Source: DAOTUB01 sp034437455
Lineage (GTDB): Bacteria; Chloroflexota; Anaerolineae; B4-G1
Length of the DNA stretch: 39,937 bases
Reading direction: 5' to 3'
Assembly (NCBI GenBank): GCA_034437455.1
Contig: DAOTUB010000231.1
Span: 1 to 39,937, forward strand
The notes beneath the pieces were generated by a model that worked only from the letters and a program-made list of their open reading frames with translations, did no database searches and was not told the DNA's origin. The translations under genes were made by a program, and so were the position numbers. Below are positions 30,100 to 38,297 of the stretch, piece by piece; position 1 is the stretch's first letter; each line of letters begins with the position of its first letter.

Positions 30100-31365
30100 A
30101 TGAAAATCATAGACGTGGCACTCAAAGACATGCTGCGCTCCTTCCGCAACATGTTCTTCTTGATGTTCGGACTGGGCGTACCGTTGCTGATGTCTGGCAT
30201 CTTTTACTTTGCCTTTGGCGGCCTGGGGGGCGACGGGGACTTTGAGGTGCCCCAGACGCGCGTGCAGATCGTGAACCTCGACGAGCCGGTGGCCGAGTAC
30301 GGAGATTTTTCTGCCGGGCAGATGCTGGTCGATTTCCTGCGCGCAGAGGAACTGGCAGACCTGATGGCGATCACGGAGGCGCCCGACGCCGCCAGCGCCC
30401 GCGCTGCTGTGGACGATCAGGAGGCGGGCGTCGCCCTCATCATCCCGGCGGGATTGAGCGCTTCCGTGTTCGATCCGGCCGGCGAGGCCGCCATCGAGAT
30501 GTACCAGGATCCCACGCTGACCCTGGGACCGGGCATCGTCAAATCGATCGTCAGCCAGTTCGTGGACACACTGGCCGGTTCCAAGATCGCGGCGAACGTC
30601 GCCCACGAGCGGCTGCCCGAGCAGGGCGTGGCGGTAGATGCGGCAATGCTGCAAGAGATCGCCATGCAGTACAGCAATTGGTCCTTCTCGCTGGGCGAGG
30701 GAGGGGCTGACGCTTTGCTCGACGTTCGCTCGCCTCTCGGTAAAAAGGACACCGATCAAATGGTGGGCATAGTCGGCCTGATCATGGCGGGGATGATGAT
30801 CTTTTACGCCTTCTTTACCGGCGCGGCCTCGGCCGGGACGATTTTGCAGGAAGAAGAGAGCGGCACGCTGGCCCGCCTGTTCACCACCCCCACTCCCCAG
30901 TCGACGATCCTGGGCGGCAAATTCATCGCCGTGTTTGCCCTCATTGCCGTCCAGTTAGCGGTGCTGATGTCGATCTCGTCCGTGATCTTTGGGACGGATT
31001 GGGGCGCTCCTTTGCCCCTGGTGCTGGCGGCGCTGGCGTTGATCATTCTGGCGGCCAGCTTTGGCATATTCATCGTCTCTTTGCTCAAAGATACCCGGCA
31101 GAGCGGCATCGTCTACGGCGGCGTGATGACGGCGCTCGGCATGTTGGGCATCAGCTCCGTGTTCACGATGAACGTACCGCACGTCTCCCCAACGGTAGAG
31201 ACCCTTCCGCTCATCGTGCCGCAGGGATGGGCGATGCGCGCGATGCGGCTGGTGATGGAGGGCGGCGGCGTGAGCGACGTGCTTTTCCCCGTCGGCGTGA
31301 TGCTGGCCCTCAGTCTCGTCTTTTTCCTGATCGGCGTGTTCATGTTCAAAAAGCGATTTGCATAG
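30100..31365 (+). CDS. ABC-2-type transporter permease, first subunit
   Basis: A 421-aa permease with the ABC-2 plan: an N-terminal helix (MFFLMFGLGVPLLMSGIFYFAF), a large extracytoplasmic domain (about 45-215), then five to six membrane helices starting GIVGLIMAGMMIFYAFFTGAASAG. The sequence LQEEESGTLARLFTTPTPQSTILGGKF is the family's conserved coupling-region signature. AAAGGAG lies just before the ATG. It overlaps no neighbour but is 10 nt from the second permease. The two permeases share plan and partly sequence, suggesting a heterodimer with the ATPase. Confidence 0.88.
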   Translation: MKIIDVALKDMLRSFRNMFFLMFGLGVPLLMSGIFYFAFGGLGGDGDFEVPQTRVQIVNLDEPVAEYGDFSAGQMLVDFLRAEELADLMAITEAPDAASARAAVDDQEAGVALIIPAGLSASVFDPAGEAAIEMYQDPTLTLGPGIVKSIVSQFVDTLAGSKIAANVAHERLPEQGVAVDAAMLQEIAMQYSNWSFSLGEGGADALLDVRSPLGKKDTDQMVGIVGLIMAGMMIFYAFFTGAASAGTILQEEESGTLARLFTTPTPQSTILGGKFIAVFALIAVQLAVLMSISSVIFGTDWGAPLPLVLAALALIILAASFGIFIVSLLKDTRQSGIVYGGVMTALGMLGISSVFTMNVPHVSPTVETLPLIVPQGWAMRAMRLVMEGGGVSDVLFPVGVMLALSLVFFLIGVFMFKKRFA

Positions 31366-31375
31366 GAGGCGCCTC

Positions 31376-32572
31376 ATGCGTGTGATGGATCTGACCCTCA
31401 AAGACCTGACGCAACTGGTTCGTGACTGGCAGGCCGCGATGTTTCTGCTGATCATGCCCATCGTTTTTACGCTCTTTTTCGGCTTTATCTTTGGCGGAAG
31501 CGGCGGTGAAGAGGACCCACGCCTCCCGGTCGGATTTCTCGATCAGGATGGCGGCAGCGTCCTCAGCGTCCACCTGCTGGACCTGTTGAGCGCGTCGGAC
31601 GCCATCCGTCCCGTCGTGCTGGAGGACGAATCGCTCGACGAGGCGGAGAAACAGGTGAACGACAACGATCTGGCGGCGGCTGTGCTCGTCCCTGCCGGCT
31701 ATCACGATAAAGTCCTGGCCGGCGAGGAGACGCCCCTGACCGTCATCGCGGACGCAAACACCGCCGCCGGGTCGACGGCCCGGTATGGCGTCGAGACCGG
31801 CGTCGCGCGCCTGCTGGGAGCGGTTCAGGCCGCCCGACTCGCCCAGAGGGGAGCCGCCGACGAAGCGTTCCTGCTGCAAACGCTGGACGACGCCATCGAG
31901 GCGTGGCGCGATCCGCCACTCAAAATCGCGGAGAGGCAGTCGACGGCGATCGGCGAGGGCGAGGAAGGGACGATGGAATCGAACCCCTACGCTCAATCCT
32001 CGCCGGGGATGATGGTCCAGTTCTCCATCGCGGGCCTGCTCGGCGCGGCGAACATCCTGGTGATCGAGCGCCAGTCGAAGAGCCTCCAGCGGCTGTTGAC
32101 GACCGCCATCTCTCGCATCGAGATCATCCTGGGGCATTTCCTGGCCATGTTTGTGATGATTTTTGTGCAGCTCCTCCTGCTGATGGGCTTTGGGCAGATC
32201 GCGCTCGGCCTGGATTACCTGCGCGAACCTGTGGCCACGCTGCTGGTGATGGTCACAATGTCGCTGTGGACGGCCAGCCTGGGGTTGTTGATCGGCGCCC
32301 TGGCCAAGACGGAGGATCAGGTACACGCCTTTGCCCTGATCCCCATGTTCGTCCTCTCCGGCCTGGGCGGGGCGTGGATGCCGCTCGAGTTCACCGGCAA
32401 GGCGTTCCAGACCGTCGGCCACCTCCTGCCGACCGCCTGGGCGATGGACGGGATCCAGAACATCATCATGCGCGGGCTGGGGCTAGAGTCGGTGCTGCTC
32501 CCGGCGGGCGTCATGCTGGCCTACGCCGTGGTGTTTTTTGGGCTATCGGTGTGGCGGTTCAGGTTTGAGTAG
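31376..32572 (+). CDS. ABC-2-type transporter permease, second subunit
   Basis: A 398-aa permease similar in plan to its neighbour: an N-terminal helix (AAMFLLIMPIVFTLFFGFIFG), an extracytoplasmic domain (about 45-210), then membrane helices from MVQFSIAGLLGAANILVIER with the conserved ERQSKSLQRLLTTAISRIEIILGHFLAMF. I chose the ATG at 31376 because AGGAGG lies 6 nt upstream; the in-frame TTG at 31358 is less likely. It is the last gene of the operon and is followed by paired structured repeats before the convergent Hsp70-like gene. Confidence 0.88.
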   Translation: MRVMDLTLKDLTQLVRDWQAAMFLLIMPIVFTLFFGFIFGGSGGEEDPRLPVGFLDQDGGSVLSVHLLDLLSASDAIRPVVLEDESLDEAEKQVNDNDLAAAVLVPAGYHDKVLAGEETPLTVIADANTAAGSTARYGVETGVARLLGAVQAARLAQRGAADEAFLLQTLDDAIEAWRDPPLKIAERQSTAIGEGEEGTMESNPYAQSSPGMMVQFSIAGLLGAANILVIERQSKSLQRLLTTAISRIEIILGHFLAMFVMIFVQLLLLMGFGQIALGLDYLREPVATLLVMVTMSLWTASLGLLIGALAKTEDQVHAFALIPMFVLSGLGGAWMPLEFTGKAFQTVGHLLPTAWAMDGIQNIIMRGLGLESVLLPAGVMLAYAVVFFGLSVWRFRFE

Positions 32573-32583
32573 ATTCGCCGGGC

Positions 32584-32775
32584 GCTGAACCGCCCGGCTC
32601 AGAGCGCAACCCTCCTTCGGAGGCTGTAGACGAGCCTGCGGAGCAGGGTTATGCTTTGAGCCCGATGGTTTAGCATCAGGCTGAACCGCCCGGCTCAGAG
32701 CGCAACCCTCCTTCGGAGGCTGTAGACGAGCCTGCGGAGCAGGGTTATGCTTTGAGCCTGATGGTTTAGCATCAG
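32584..32775. repeat. Two tandem 96-bp structured repeats between convergent genes
   Basis: Copies 32584-32679 and 32680-32775 are nearly identical. Each can fold: an outer pair GCTCAGAGCGCAACCCT with AGGGTTATGCTTTGAGC (three mismatches), an inner stem CCTCCTTCGGAGG with a UUCG loop, and a terminal stem GCCTGATG/CATCAGGC (copy 2) around GTTTAG. The copies fill the 208 bp between the exporter operon and the convergent Hsp70-like gene, ending 5 bp from its stop codon. They could serve as a two-way terminator or be an immobile repeat. Confidence 0.85.
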
Positions 32776-32780
32776 GCGAA

Positions 32781-34118
32781 TCAAGCAGCGCGAATCGCCA
32801 ACCCGGACGTCACCCCACTGAACACGTCCGACAGGATCACCTTCTCCGGGCCAAAGATGCGCCCCATCATCTCGATGAAACAAGGAATCTGGGCCGAGCC
32901 GCCGGTGCGGACGACGGCGTCGATCTCGTCCACCGTCAAGCCGGAGCGTTCCAGCGTGTCGAGCAGGCAGGCCTCGATGCGGCGCGTAGCGTCGGTGATG
33001 AGCGATTCGAACTGGGAGCGGGTGAGCGGCTGCCACACGGAGATGCGCTCCGCGTCATCGGCGAGACGGACGATGGCGAAACGCTCGGTCGAAAGCGCGA
33101 TCTTGGCCCGCTCTACCTCGTCGAGCAGGCGAATGGCGTGGTTGTTGACCAGCAGCGACTCTAGCGCCTGCACGCGCGCCGGGTGATTGCCCGTGATCTG
33201 CGCCAGCCGGAGAAAGTGCAGCGTCTCGGGCCGGTTCAGCTCTGGGATGGTCTGCCAGTTGACCAGCGCGTCGGTGTACCGCCGAGGAAAGGGCGCGTCA
33301 TCCTCGCCCCAGGTGGAGCCGCGCCCAAAGTGCTCCAAAAGCAATGCCTGGATGATGCGCCGGTCGAACATATCTCCCGCGATGCCCACGCCGCCGGTCG
33401 CAAAGACGCGCCGCTTGCCCGGCTCCCCGACGCGCATCACGGTGACGTCGAGCGTGCCGCCGCCAAAGTCAAAAGTGACGACATTCTGCGGCTCGCCCGC
33501 CATCAGCTCGTAGTGGAGCGCCGCCGCCACCGGCTCCAGCTCGAAGGCGACGTCCCGGAAACCAGCCAACTCGGCGGCGCGGCGCAGCCGGTTCTCGGCG
33601 CGCTGGCTGTCCGCCTCGGCTTTGCTATTGACAAAGGTGACCGGGCGGCCCAGCACGACGCCGTCCACCGTCTCTCCCGTCTCCGCCTCCACCCGCTCCC
33701 GAATCTCCCGCAGGTAGAGGGCGAGCAGTTCCTCCAGTTCATAGTAGCGGTCAAAGATCGTCGTCCCCTCGTACTTGCTCGCCAGCTCGCTCTTGAGCGA
33801 GCGCAGCAACCGCCCCGGCGTCAGCTCGTCCACCAGCACGTAGACGTCTTTGATAAAGGTGGGCAACTCGGCGAACGTCATCTCGATCTCGCCGACGTAT
33901 CGGCGCGCCATCTTGCTGGGCCGTCCAGCATTCTGGCTGTAGTAGGTCGCCAGCGCCTCTTGCCCGATAAAGACCTGGTGCTCGCGGGTGATATAGAGCG
34001 TCGAGCGCATCACCGTGGGGTCGCGACTGGCGGGGTCGAGGGGAAAGACGTGCACGCGCTGACCGTCGAATACTGCCGCGCCGGAATTTGTGGTGCCAAA
34101 GTCTAGGCCGATATGCAT
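32781..34118 (-). CDS. Hsp70-like ATPase (YegD-like, nucleotide-binding domain only)
   Basis: A 445-aa actin-fold ATPase. It opens MHIGLDFGTTNSGAAVFDG (phosphate-1 loop), has NVVTFDFGGGTLDVTVMRVG (phosphate-2) and VVRTGGSAQIPCFIEMMGRIFG (adenosine loop). It lacks the roughly 200-residue substrate-binding region and lid of DnaK, so it is a nucleotide-binding-domain-only member, about the size of E. coli YegD (450 aa). The ATG at 34118 matches the family start; an earlier in-frame ATG at 34187 would overlap the upstream gene. It is the last of a three-gene minus-strand operon with a 16-nt gap from the ParB-like gene. No J-domain partner is seen. The role is unknown. Confidence 0.85.
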   Translation of the reverse strand: MHIGLDFGTTNSGAAVFDGQRVHVFPLDPASRDPTVMRSTLYITREHQVFIGQEALATYYSQNAGRPSKMARRYVGEIEMTFAELPTFIKDVYVLVDELTPGRLLRSLKSELASKYEGTTIFDRYYELEELLALYLREIRERVEAETGETVDGVVLGRPVTFVNSKAEADSQRAENRLRRAAELAGFRDVAFELEPVAAALHYELMAGEPQNVVTFDFGGGTLDVTVMRVGEPGKRRVFATGGVGIAGDMFDRRIIQALLLEHFGRGSTWGEDDAPFPRRYTDALVNWQTIPELNRPETLHFLRLAQITGNHPARVQALESLLVNNHAIRLLDEVERAKIALSTERFAIVRLADDAERISVWQPLTRSQFESLITDATRRIEACLLDTLERSGLTVDEIDAVVRTGGSAQIPCFIEMMGRIFGPEKVILSDVFSGVTSGLAIRAA

Positions 34119-34134
34119 ATGCTCTCTGATGTGG

Positions 34135-35085
34135 TCACTGTACTTCGTGTGTACGCGACTTTTTACCAAACCCTGCTCGCACAGCATTCAGAATCCTGTC
34201 ACCGATGCGGGTGATGACGCGGCGCGGGCGGGAGCTGAACTGAGCGGCTAGGTGGGCTGCGGCTGCTTCCGGCTTGACCTTCCATCCCCACTCCTCCTCC
34301 AGCTCAGCGCGATATTCCCAGAGCCAGAGATAGAGGTCCGTCTCCGTCCGACCGGGGAAATCCCGCAGGATGCCCTGGTCCTGGATCGCCTCGGCTACCG
34401 GGCAGTAGACCTCGTCGTACCAGTCTACGACGGCCTCTTGGTAAGAAATCTCGCGCTCCTGCTCCAGGCCCATCACATGGCGATGGATCTCAATGTGCTC
34501 CTCAAGTATCCGATATTGCCCCGGGACGCTCACGTCCAGACTGGCCTCAGGGCGAAGTGTGTCCAGGTGGGTACGCTCCATAAAATCGGCGTACTCGGCC
34601 TGTATAATCAGCTCGTCTGGCTGGCTCTCCGGCAAAAGCGGCACCCTGGCGCGGATCTCGGTCACATACGCCTGAATGTGGGAATGGCCGAGCTGCCGGG
34701 CGACCGATACCCGGTGATGGCCGTCCTGTACAAAATATACCTCCCCAACCTGATAGACGCTGATCGGCGGCCATTTCGTCCGATGTGTCTCGACCATCGT
34801 CCATCGTCGCTCGTCAATCGCCTGCCTGGGCAAGAAGCTGCGCGTAAAGTCGGAACAACGCCCCACGCTGCCCGCGATAGCGTCCACAGGGATGTCCTGC
34901 AACCCGCCTGGCCGGACGTCCTCGATCCCCAGTTGGTCGCGGATGTCGGGATAACACAAGAGGTCGGTCGACTGGCCCGTCAGGCGGGCCAAAAGTTCCT
35001 CCAGAGCGGCTTGTTGGCGCGCCTGCTGAAAATCTCGTCTTGCCGACGCATCTGCCGATTTCGATGGAGCATACAAATCACTCAC
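34135..35085 (-). CDS. ParB-like/DUF4032-like protein
   Basis: A 316-aa protein of two parts. The N-terminal part includes WPPISVYQVGEVYFVQDGHHRVSVARQLGHSHIQAYVTEI (about 104-143), which resembles the ParB/Srx nucleotide-hydrolase fold with its D-G-H-H-R box. The second part has ILEEHIEIHRHVMGLE, AVVDWYDEVYCPVAEAIQDQGILRDFPGRTETDLYLWLWEYR, which matches what I recall of DUF4032. A basic tail ends the protein. ParB-type modules hydrolyse CTP or bind DNA, but this protein has no helix-turn-helix I can see. It lies 15 nt after the propeller gene and 16 nt before the Hsp70-like gene, so all three act together. Confidence 0.65.
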   Translation of the reverse strand: MSDLYAPSKSADASARRDFQQARQQAALEELLARLTGQSTDLLCYPDIRDQLGIEDVRPGGLQDIPVDAIAGSVGRCSDFTRSFLPRQAIDERRWTMVETHRTKWPPISVYQVGEVYFVQDGHHRVSVARQLGHSHIQAYVTEIRARVPLLPESQPDELIIQAEYADFMERTHLDTLRPEASLDVSVPGQYRILEEHIEIHRHVMGLEQEREISYQEAVVDWYDEVYCPVAEAIQDQGILRDFPGRTETDLYLWLWEYRAELEEEWGWKVKPEAAAAHLAAQFSSRPRRVITRIGDRILNAVRAGFGKKSRTHEVQ

Positions 35086-35100
35086 GATACAAGGCTCCCG

Positions 35101-36225
35101 CTACAGTTCAGGGACGAGCGCGACCGCCACCGCCGGGTCGCGGTCGAACGTGTGAACCTGTGTACCCTTGCCGGACCGCTGCTGCAACGGAATGTCCGCC
35201 GTCGGGACGAGGACCAGCTTGCCGGAGTAGGTCAGATAGAGCAGGTGGGCCTCGGACTCGTAGGGAAAGCCGCCCAACACGTCGAAGGCCTGGAGCAGCG
35301 TCTTGCCCGCGCCCCCGGGCCGCACTCGCGCCTCGAACTGGCTCGTGTCGCGCCGCGCGGCGTAGCCGGCCGCCGTCACGATCAGCATCTCCATCTCGAA
35401 AGGCAGCGAGAGCGCGGCAACGACCGCGTCGTCCGGCTCCAGCTTGAGCGCGACCGTTCCCTGTCCTGGGATGGCCCGGTGCGCGAAGCGAACCCCCTTG
35501 CCCCAGCGGGTGAGCGCCAACAGGTCGCCCTGGTCGCCGTTCACAGCGGCCACCGGCACGTCGCGGCGGAACGAACTTTCGATCAACGGGTCGCCTTTCT
35601 CCACCCGCCGGTCAAGGTCGATGCGGAGCAGTTGTCGGGCATACCCCCGCCGGGTGACGACGGTCCAAAAGCGCGGCGGCGGCGACACGGCCACGGCTGC
35701 TGTCAGACGCTCGTCCTCCGACAATTCTGGGCCCTCGGCGGCGGGCCAGTCGTCGCTCTCCGCCAGCAGGGGCATGTCGGAGGGCGACAGCTTGAGGCCG
35801 CGCCCCTGGCTGGTGAACAGCAGCAGCTCATCCTGAGGCTGGGCCAGCAGCAGGAAGCGCAGACTAAACATCGCCTGTTGGTTCAGCGCCGGGCGCTCCT
35901 CGTAGGCGAATTGCTGCGCCAGCGAAAGCGGCAGGCGCGCCGCTTGCAGCCGGTCGGAGAGAAAGATCACCGCTGGCTCGGCGGCTACCTCGCTGCTGAG
36001 TAGGGTTTGCAGCGTGGCTACCTTGCTCCGCAAATCATCCACCTCGGTGGTATCGGCGGCGGCGGGCACGCGGTGCTGCGACCGGACGAGTTCGTCGCGC
36101 AAGCGTTCGTTCTCAGCGTCCAGTTCGGCCAGTCGCTTCGCCAGTTCCTCGATGATGGTCGGGGCTGATTCCGGGTGTTTCTTTGCTTCCAACACCCACC
36201 ATTTGACGTCGTCTTGACGGATCAT
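35101..36225 (-). CDS. Coiled coil plus GyrA C-terminal-like beta-propeller protein
   Basis: A 374-aa protein with no catalytic domain. Residues 23-50 form a coiled coil (IIEELAKRLAELDAENERLRDELV). From about 120 on there are repeated blades like those of the DNA gyrase/topoisomerase IV A-subunit C-terminal propeller: LLLFTSQGRGLKLSPSDMP, TVVTRRGYARQLLRIDLDR, LLALTRWGKGVRFAHRAIPGQG, LIVTAAGYAARRDTSQFE, LLYLTYSGKLVLVPTADIPLQQRSGKGTQVHTF. QQRSGKG recalls the GyrA-box. No catalytic tyrosine or N-terminal gyrase region exists. It heads the three-gene operon with its own promoter (36289-36317, minus strand). It may bind or wrap DNA, but this is inferred from fold only. Confidence 0.7.
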   Translation of the reverse strand: MIRQDDVKWWVLEAKKHPESAPTIIEELAKRLAELDAENERLRDELVRSQHRVPAAADTTEVDDLRSKVATLQTLLSSEVAAEPAVIFLSDRLQAARLPLSLAQQFAYEERPALNQQAMFSLRFLLLAQPQDELLLFTSQGRGLKLSPSDMPLLAESDDWPAAEGPELSEDERLTAAVAVSPPPRFWTVVTRRGYARQLLRIDLDRRVEKGDPLIESSFRRDVPVAAVNGDQGDLLALTRWGKGVRFAHRAIPGQGTVALKLEPDDAVVAALSLPFEMEMLIVTAAGYAARRDTSQFEARVRPGGAGKTLLQAFDVLGGFPYESEAHLLYLTYSGKLVLVPTADIPLQQRSGKGTQVHTFDRDPAVAVALVPEL

Positions 36226-36288
36226 TGGTCACCGTTTTCCTTTCAGTCGCATCGTTGAGGAGAGCAATCGGTTGGGAGAACGGAAACA

Positions 36289-36333
36289 ATCATAATATGG
36301 CTGGTTGGTTTTGTCAACACTTTGTGTTATACT
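36289..36333. promoter_or_regulatory. Overlapping divergent promoters
   Basis: On the minus strand TTGACA (36312-36317) and TATGAT (36289-36294) have a 17-bp spacer and drive the propeller/ParB-like/Hsp70 operon. On the plus strand TTGGTT (36305-36310) and TATACT (36328-36333), also 17 bp apart, drive the K+ transporter. The -35 regions interleave, so RNA polymerase could hardly occupy both at once. Confidence 0.6.
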
Positions 36334-36384
36334 TATGGCTTCTAAATGAGGAGACAGTGTTGAATATTTCGGAGACAAAGAAGT

Positions 36385-38253
36385 ATGTTCACAGACTTGC
36401 GTAAATTTTTATTCGGCAATCCCCTACATACCGCAGAGGAGGTGCACCAACGGCTGAGCAAGGTCAAGGCGCTGGCGATCTTTTCTTCCGACGCTTTGTC
36501 GTCAGTCGCGTACGCTACGGAGGAGATTTTGTGGGTGCTGGCGACAGCGGGGATGGCGTGCCTGGGGTTCTCGGTGCCAATCTCGCTCGCCATCTCCGTG
36601 CTGGTGATCATTGTTGCCTTCTCGTACTACCAGACGGTCCACGGCTACCCGTCTGGGGGTGGGGCCTACATCGTGGCCTACGAGAATCTGGGCGTCTGGC
36701 CTGGTCTCGTCGCCGCCGCGGCTTTGCTGATCGGCTACGTGTTGACTGTGTCCGTCAGCATCGCGGCGGGTGTACACGCGCTCGTTTCTGCGTTTCCGGG
36801 GTTGTTTCCATATCGCGTGGAGTTGTGCCTGGCGGCGGTCGTCTTGATCATGTGGGCGAACTTGCGCGGCGTCAAGGAATCGGGCGTCCTTTTCTCCATT
36901 CCCACCTACGGCTTTATCCTCATCCTGCTGGCGATGATCGTCGTGGGATTGTTTCGACTGGCGACGGGATCGTTGTCCCCCAGCACAGCTCAGCTCTCGA
37001 CGGCCCTGGAGGGCGGCGTTCAATCACTATCCATCTTGCTTCTCCTGCGAGCCTTTGCCTCGGGATGCGCCGCGTTGACGGGCATCGAAGCCATCAGCAA
37101 CGGCGTGCCCGTCTTTGAGGAGCCAGAAGCCAGGAACGCGGGCCAAACCCTGATCGCGATGGCCTTTCTTCTGGGGGCCATGTTCCTGGGCATCACCCTG
37201 CTGGCTCATTTCCTGGGCGTCGCTCCTTTGGAAGGGGAGACCGTCGTGTCGCAGATCGGCCGGCAAGTCCTGGGCCAGGGGCCGCTCTACTTTTTCTTGC
37301 AAGCGACCACGGCGCTGATCCTCGTGCTGGCTGCGAACACCTCCTTCGCCAGCTTTCCACGCCTCGCGGCCATCCTGGCGCAATCTCGCTACCTGCCCAA
37401 TCAATTGACCAACCTGGGCGACCGGCTGGTCTTTAACAACGGTATCTTTCTCCTGGCGCTGTCGGCGTCGTTCCTGATAGTCGTCTTTGGCGGCGACACG
37501 CACCGGCTCATACCGCTCTATGCCGTGGGGGTTTTTCTCTCGTTTACGCTCTCTCAGGCAGGGATGGTGCGCCACTGGCGCAGGGAGGAGCAGCGCGGCT
37601 GGCAGTGGAAGGCGCTCGTGAATGGTCTCGGCGCGGCGGCGACGGGCATCGTCATGCTCGTGCTGCTCGTCGCGAATTTCACCCACGGGGCATGGATCGT
37701 CATGCTCCTCATCCCGGCCTGTGTCTGGGTGTTCCACGGCATAAAACACTACTATTCGGACATTGCACGCCAACTGTCGCTGGAAGGGCTGGAGCCGGGA
37801 GTCTGGGAGGACGTGGATCCGCTGGAGAGACACAAGATCGTCGTGCCTATCTCGGGCGTGCATAGAGGGTCGCTGGCCGCCCTGCATTTTTCTCGAGTGA
37901 TGTCGAAAGACGTCACGGCGGTCATCGTGGACGTCGAGCCAGAGCGAACCGCCCGCGTGCGCGAAAAATGGCCAACCTGGGGACACGGTATACCGTTGGT
38001 AGTATTGGAATCGCCCTACCGCTCGGCTGTAGAACCGCTTTTCGATTATCTGGACAAAGTAGACCGACGCGATCCTGAACGGGGTCTGGTCGTGGTCGTG
38101 CTGCCCGAGTTCGTGCCGCCCAAGTGGTGGCATCACCTGTTCCACAACCAGACGGCGTTGCTTCTCAAGACGATGTGGGTCTATCATAGGGAAAAAACCG
38201 GCGAGGGGCGCGTGGTCATCAATGTCCCCTACCATTTGGGCACGCCCGTGTGA
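36385..38253 (+). CDS. APC-superfamily permease, KimA (YdaO)-like K+ transporter
   Basis: A 622-aa polytopic protein resembling KimA, a proton-coupled K+ importer. The N-terminal part has SSDALSSVAYATEEILWVL and SYYQTVHGYPSGGGAYIVAYENLG, the APC GGG motif; about twelve membrane helices run to residue 460. Others include ALTGIEAISNGVPVFEEPEARNAGQTL and GVFLSFTLSQAGMVRHW. The C-terminal cytosolic domain (about 480-622; ERHKIVVPISGVHRGSLAALHFSRVM) looks like a UspA-like fold as in KimA. The leader is only about 45-50 nt, so the c-di-AMP riboswitch of B. subtilis kimA is absent. hypD follows with its own promoter. Confidence 0.85.
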   Translation: MFTDLRKFLFGNPLHTAEEVHQRLSKVKALAIFSSDALSSVAYATEEILWVLATAGMACLGFSVPISLAISVLVIIVAFSYYQTVHGYPSGGGAYIVAYENLGVWPGLVAAAALLIGYVLTVSVSIAAGVHALVSAFPGLFPYRVELCLAAVVLIMWANLRGVKESGVLFSIPTYGFILILLAMIVVGLFRLATGSLSPSTAQLSTALEGGVQSLSILLLLRAFASGCAALTGIEAISNGVPVFEEPEARNAGQTLIAMAFLLGAMFLGITLLAHFLGVAPLEGETVVSQIGRQVLGQGPLYFFLQATTALILVLAANTSFASFPRLAAILAQSRYLPNQLTNLGDRLVFNNGIFLLALSASFLIVVFGGDTHRLIPLYAVGVFLSFTLSQAGMVRHWRREEQRGWQWKALVNGLGAAATGIVMLVLLVANFTHGAWIVMLLIPACVWVFHGIKHYYSDIARQLSLEGLEPGVWEDVDPLERHKIVVPISGVHRGSLAALHFSRVMSKDVTAVIVDVEPERTARVREKWPTWGHGIPLVVLESPYRSAVEPLFDYLDKVDRRDPERGLVVVVLPEFVPPKWWHHLFHNQTALLLKTMWVYHREKTGEGRVVINVPYHLGTPV

Positions 38254-38263
38254 AAAAGGCCGG

Positions 38264-38291
38264 TTGCATTTTGTAGATTTTGTTGTAGACT
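38264..38291 (+). promoter_or_regulatory. Promoter of hypD, predicted leaderless
   Basis: TTGCAT (38264-38269) and TAGACT (38286-38291) with a 16-bp spacer. The ATG at 38298 is 6 nt past the -10 box, so the transcript would begin at about the start codon. No ribosome-binding site is present. Confidence 0.5.
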
Positions 38292-38297
38292 CTTGTG

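Noticed and set aside
31346..32422. A 358-codon minus-strand frame
   Set aside because: It is antisense to the second ABC-2 permease and is rich in Gln, Arg and His as expected of a shadow frame in GC-rich DNA.
34252..36003. A 583-codon plus-strand frame
   Set aside because: It spans the antisense of two genes of the minus-strand operon and has no domain; the minus frames show ParB-like and gyrase-propeller motifs.
36334..36384. c-di-AMP (ydaO-type) riboswitch before the KimA-like gene
   Set aside because: The leader is only about 45-50 nt, too short for that riboswitch.
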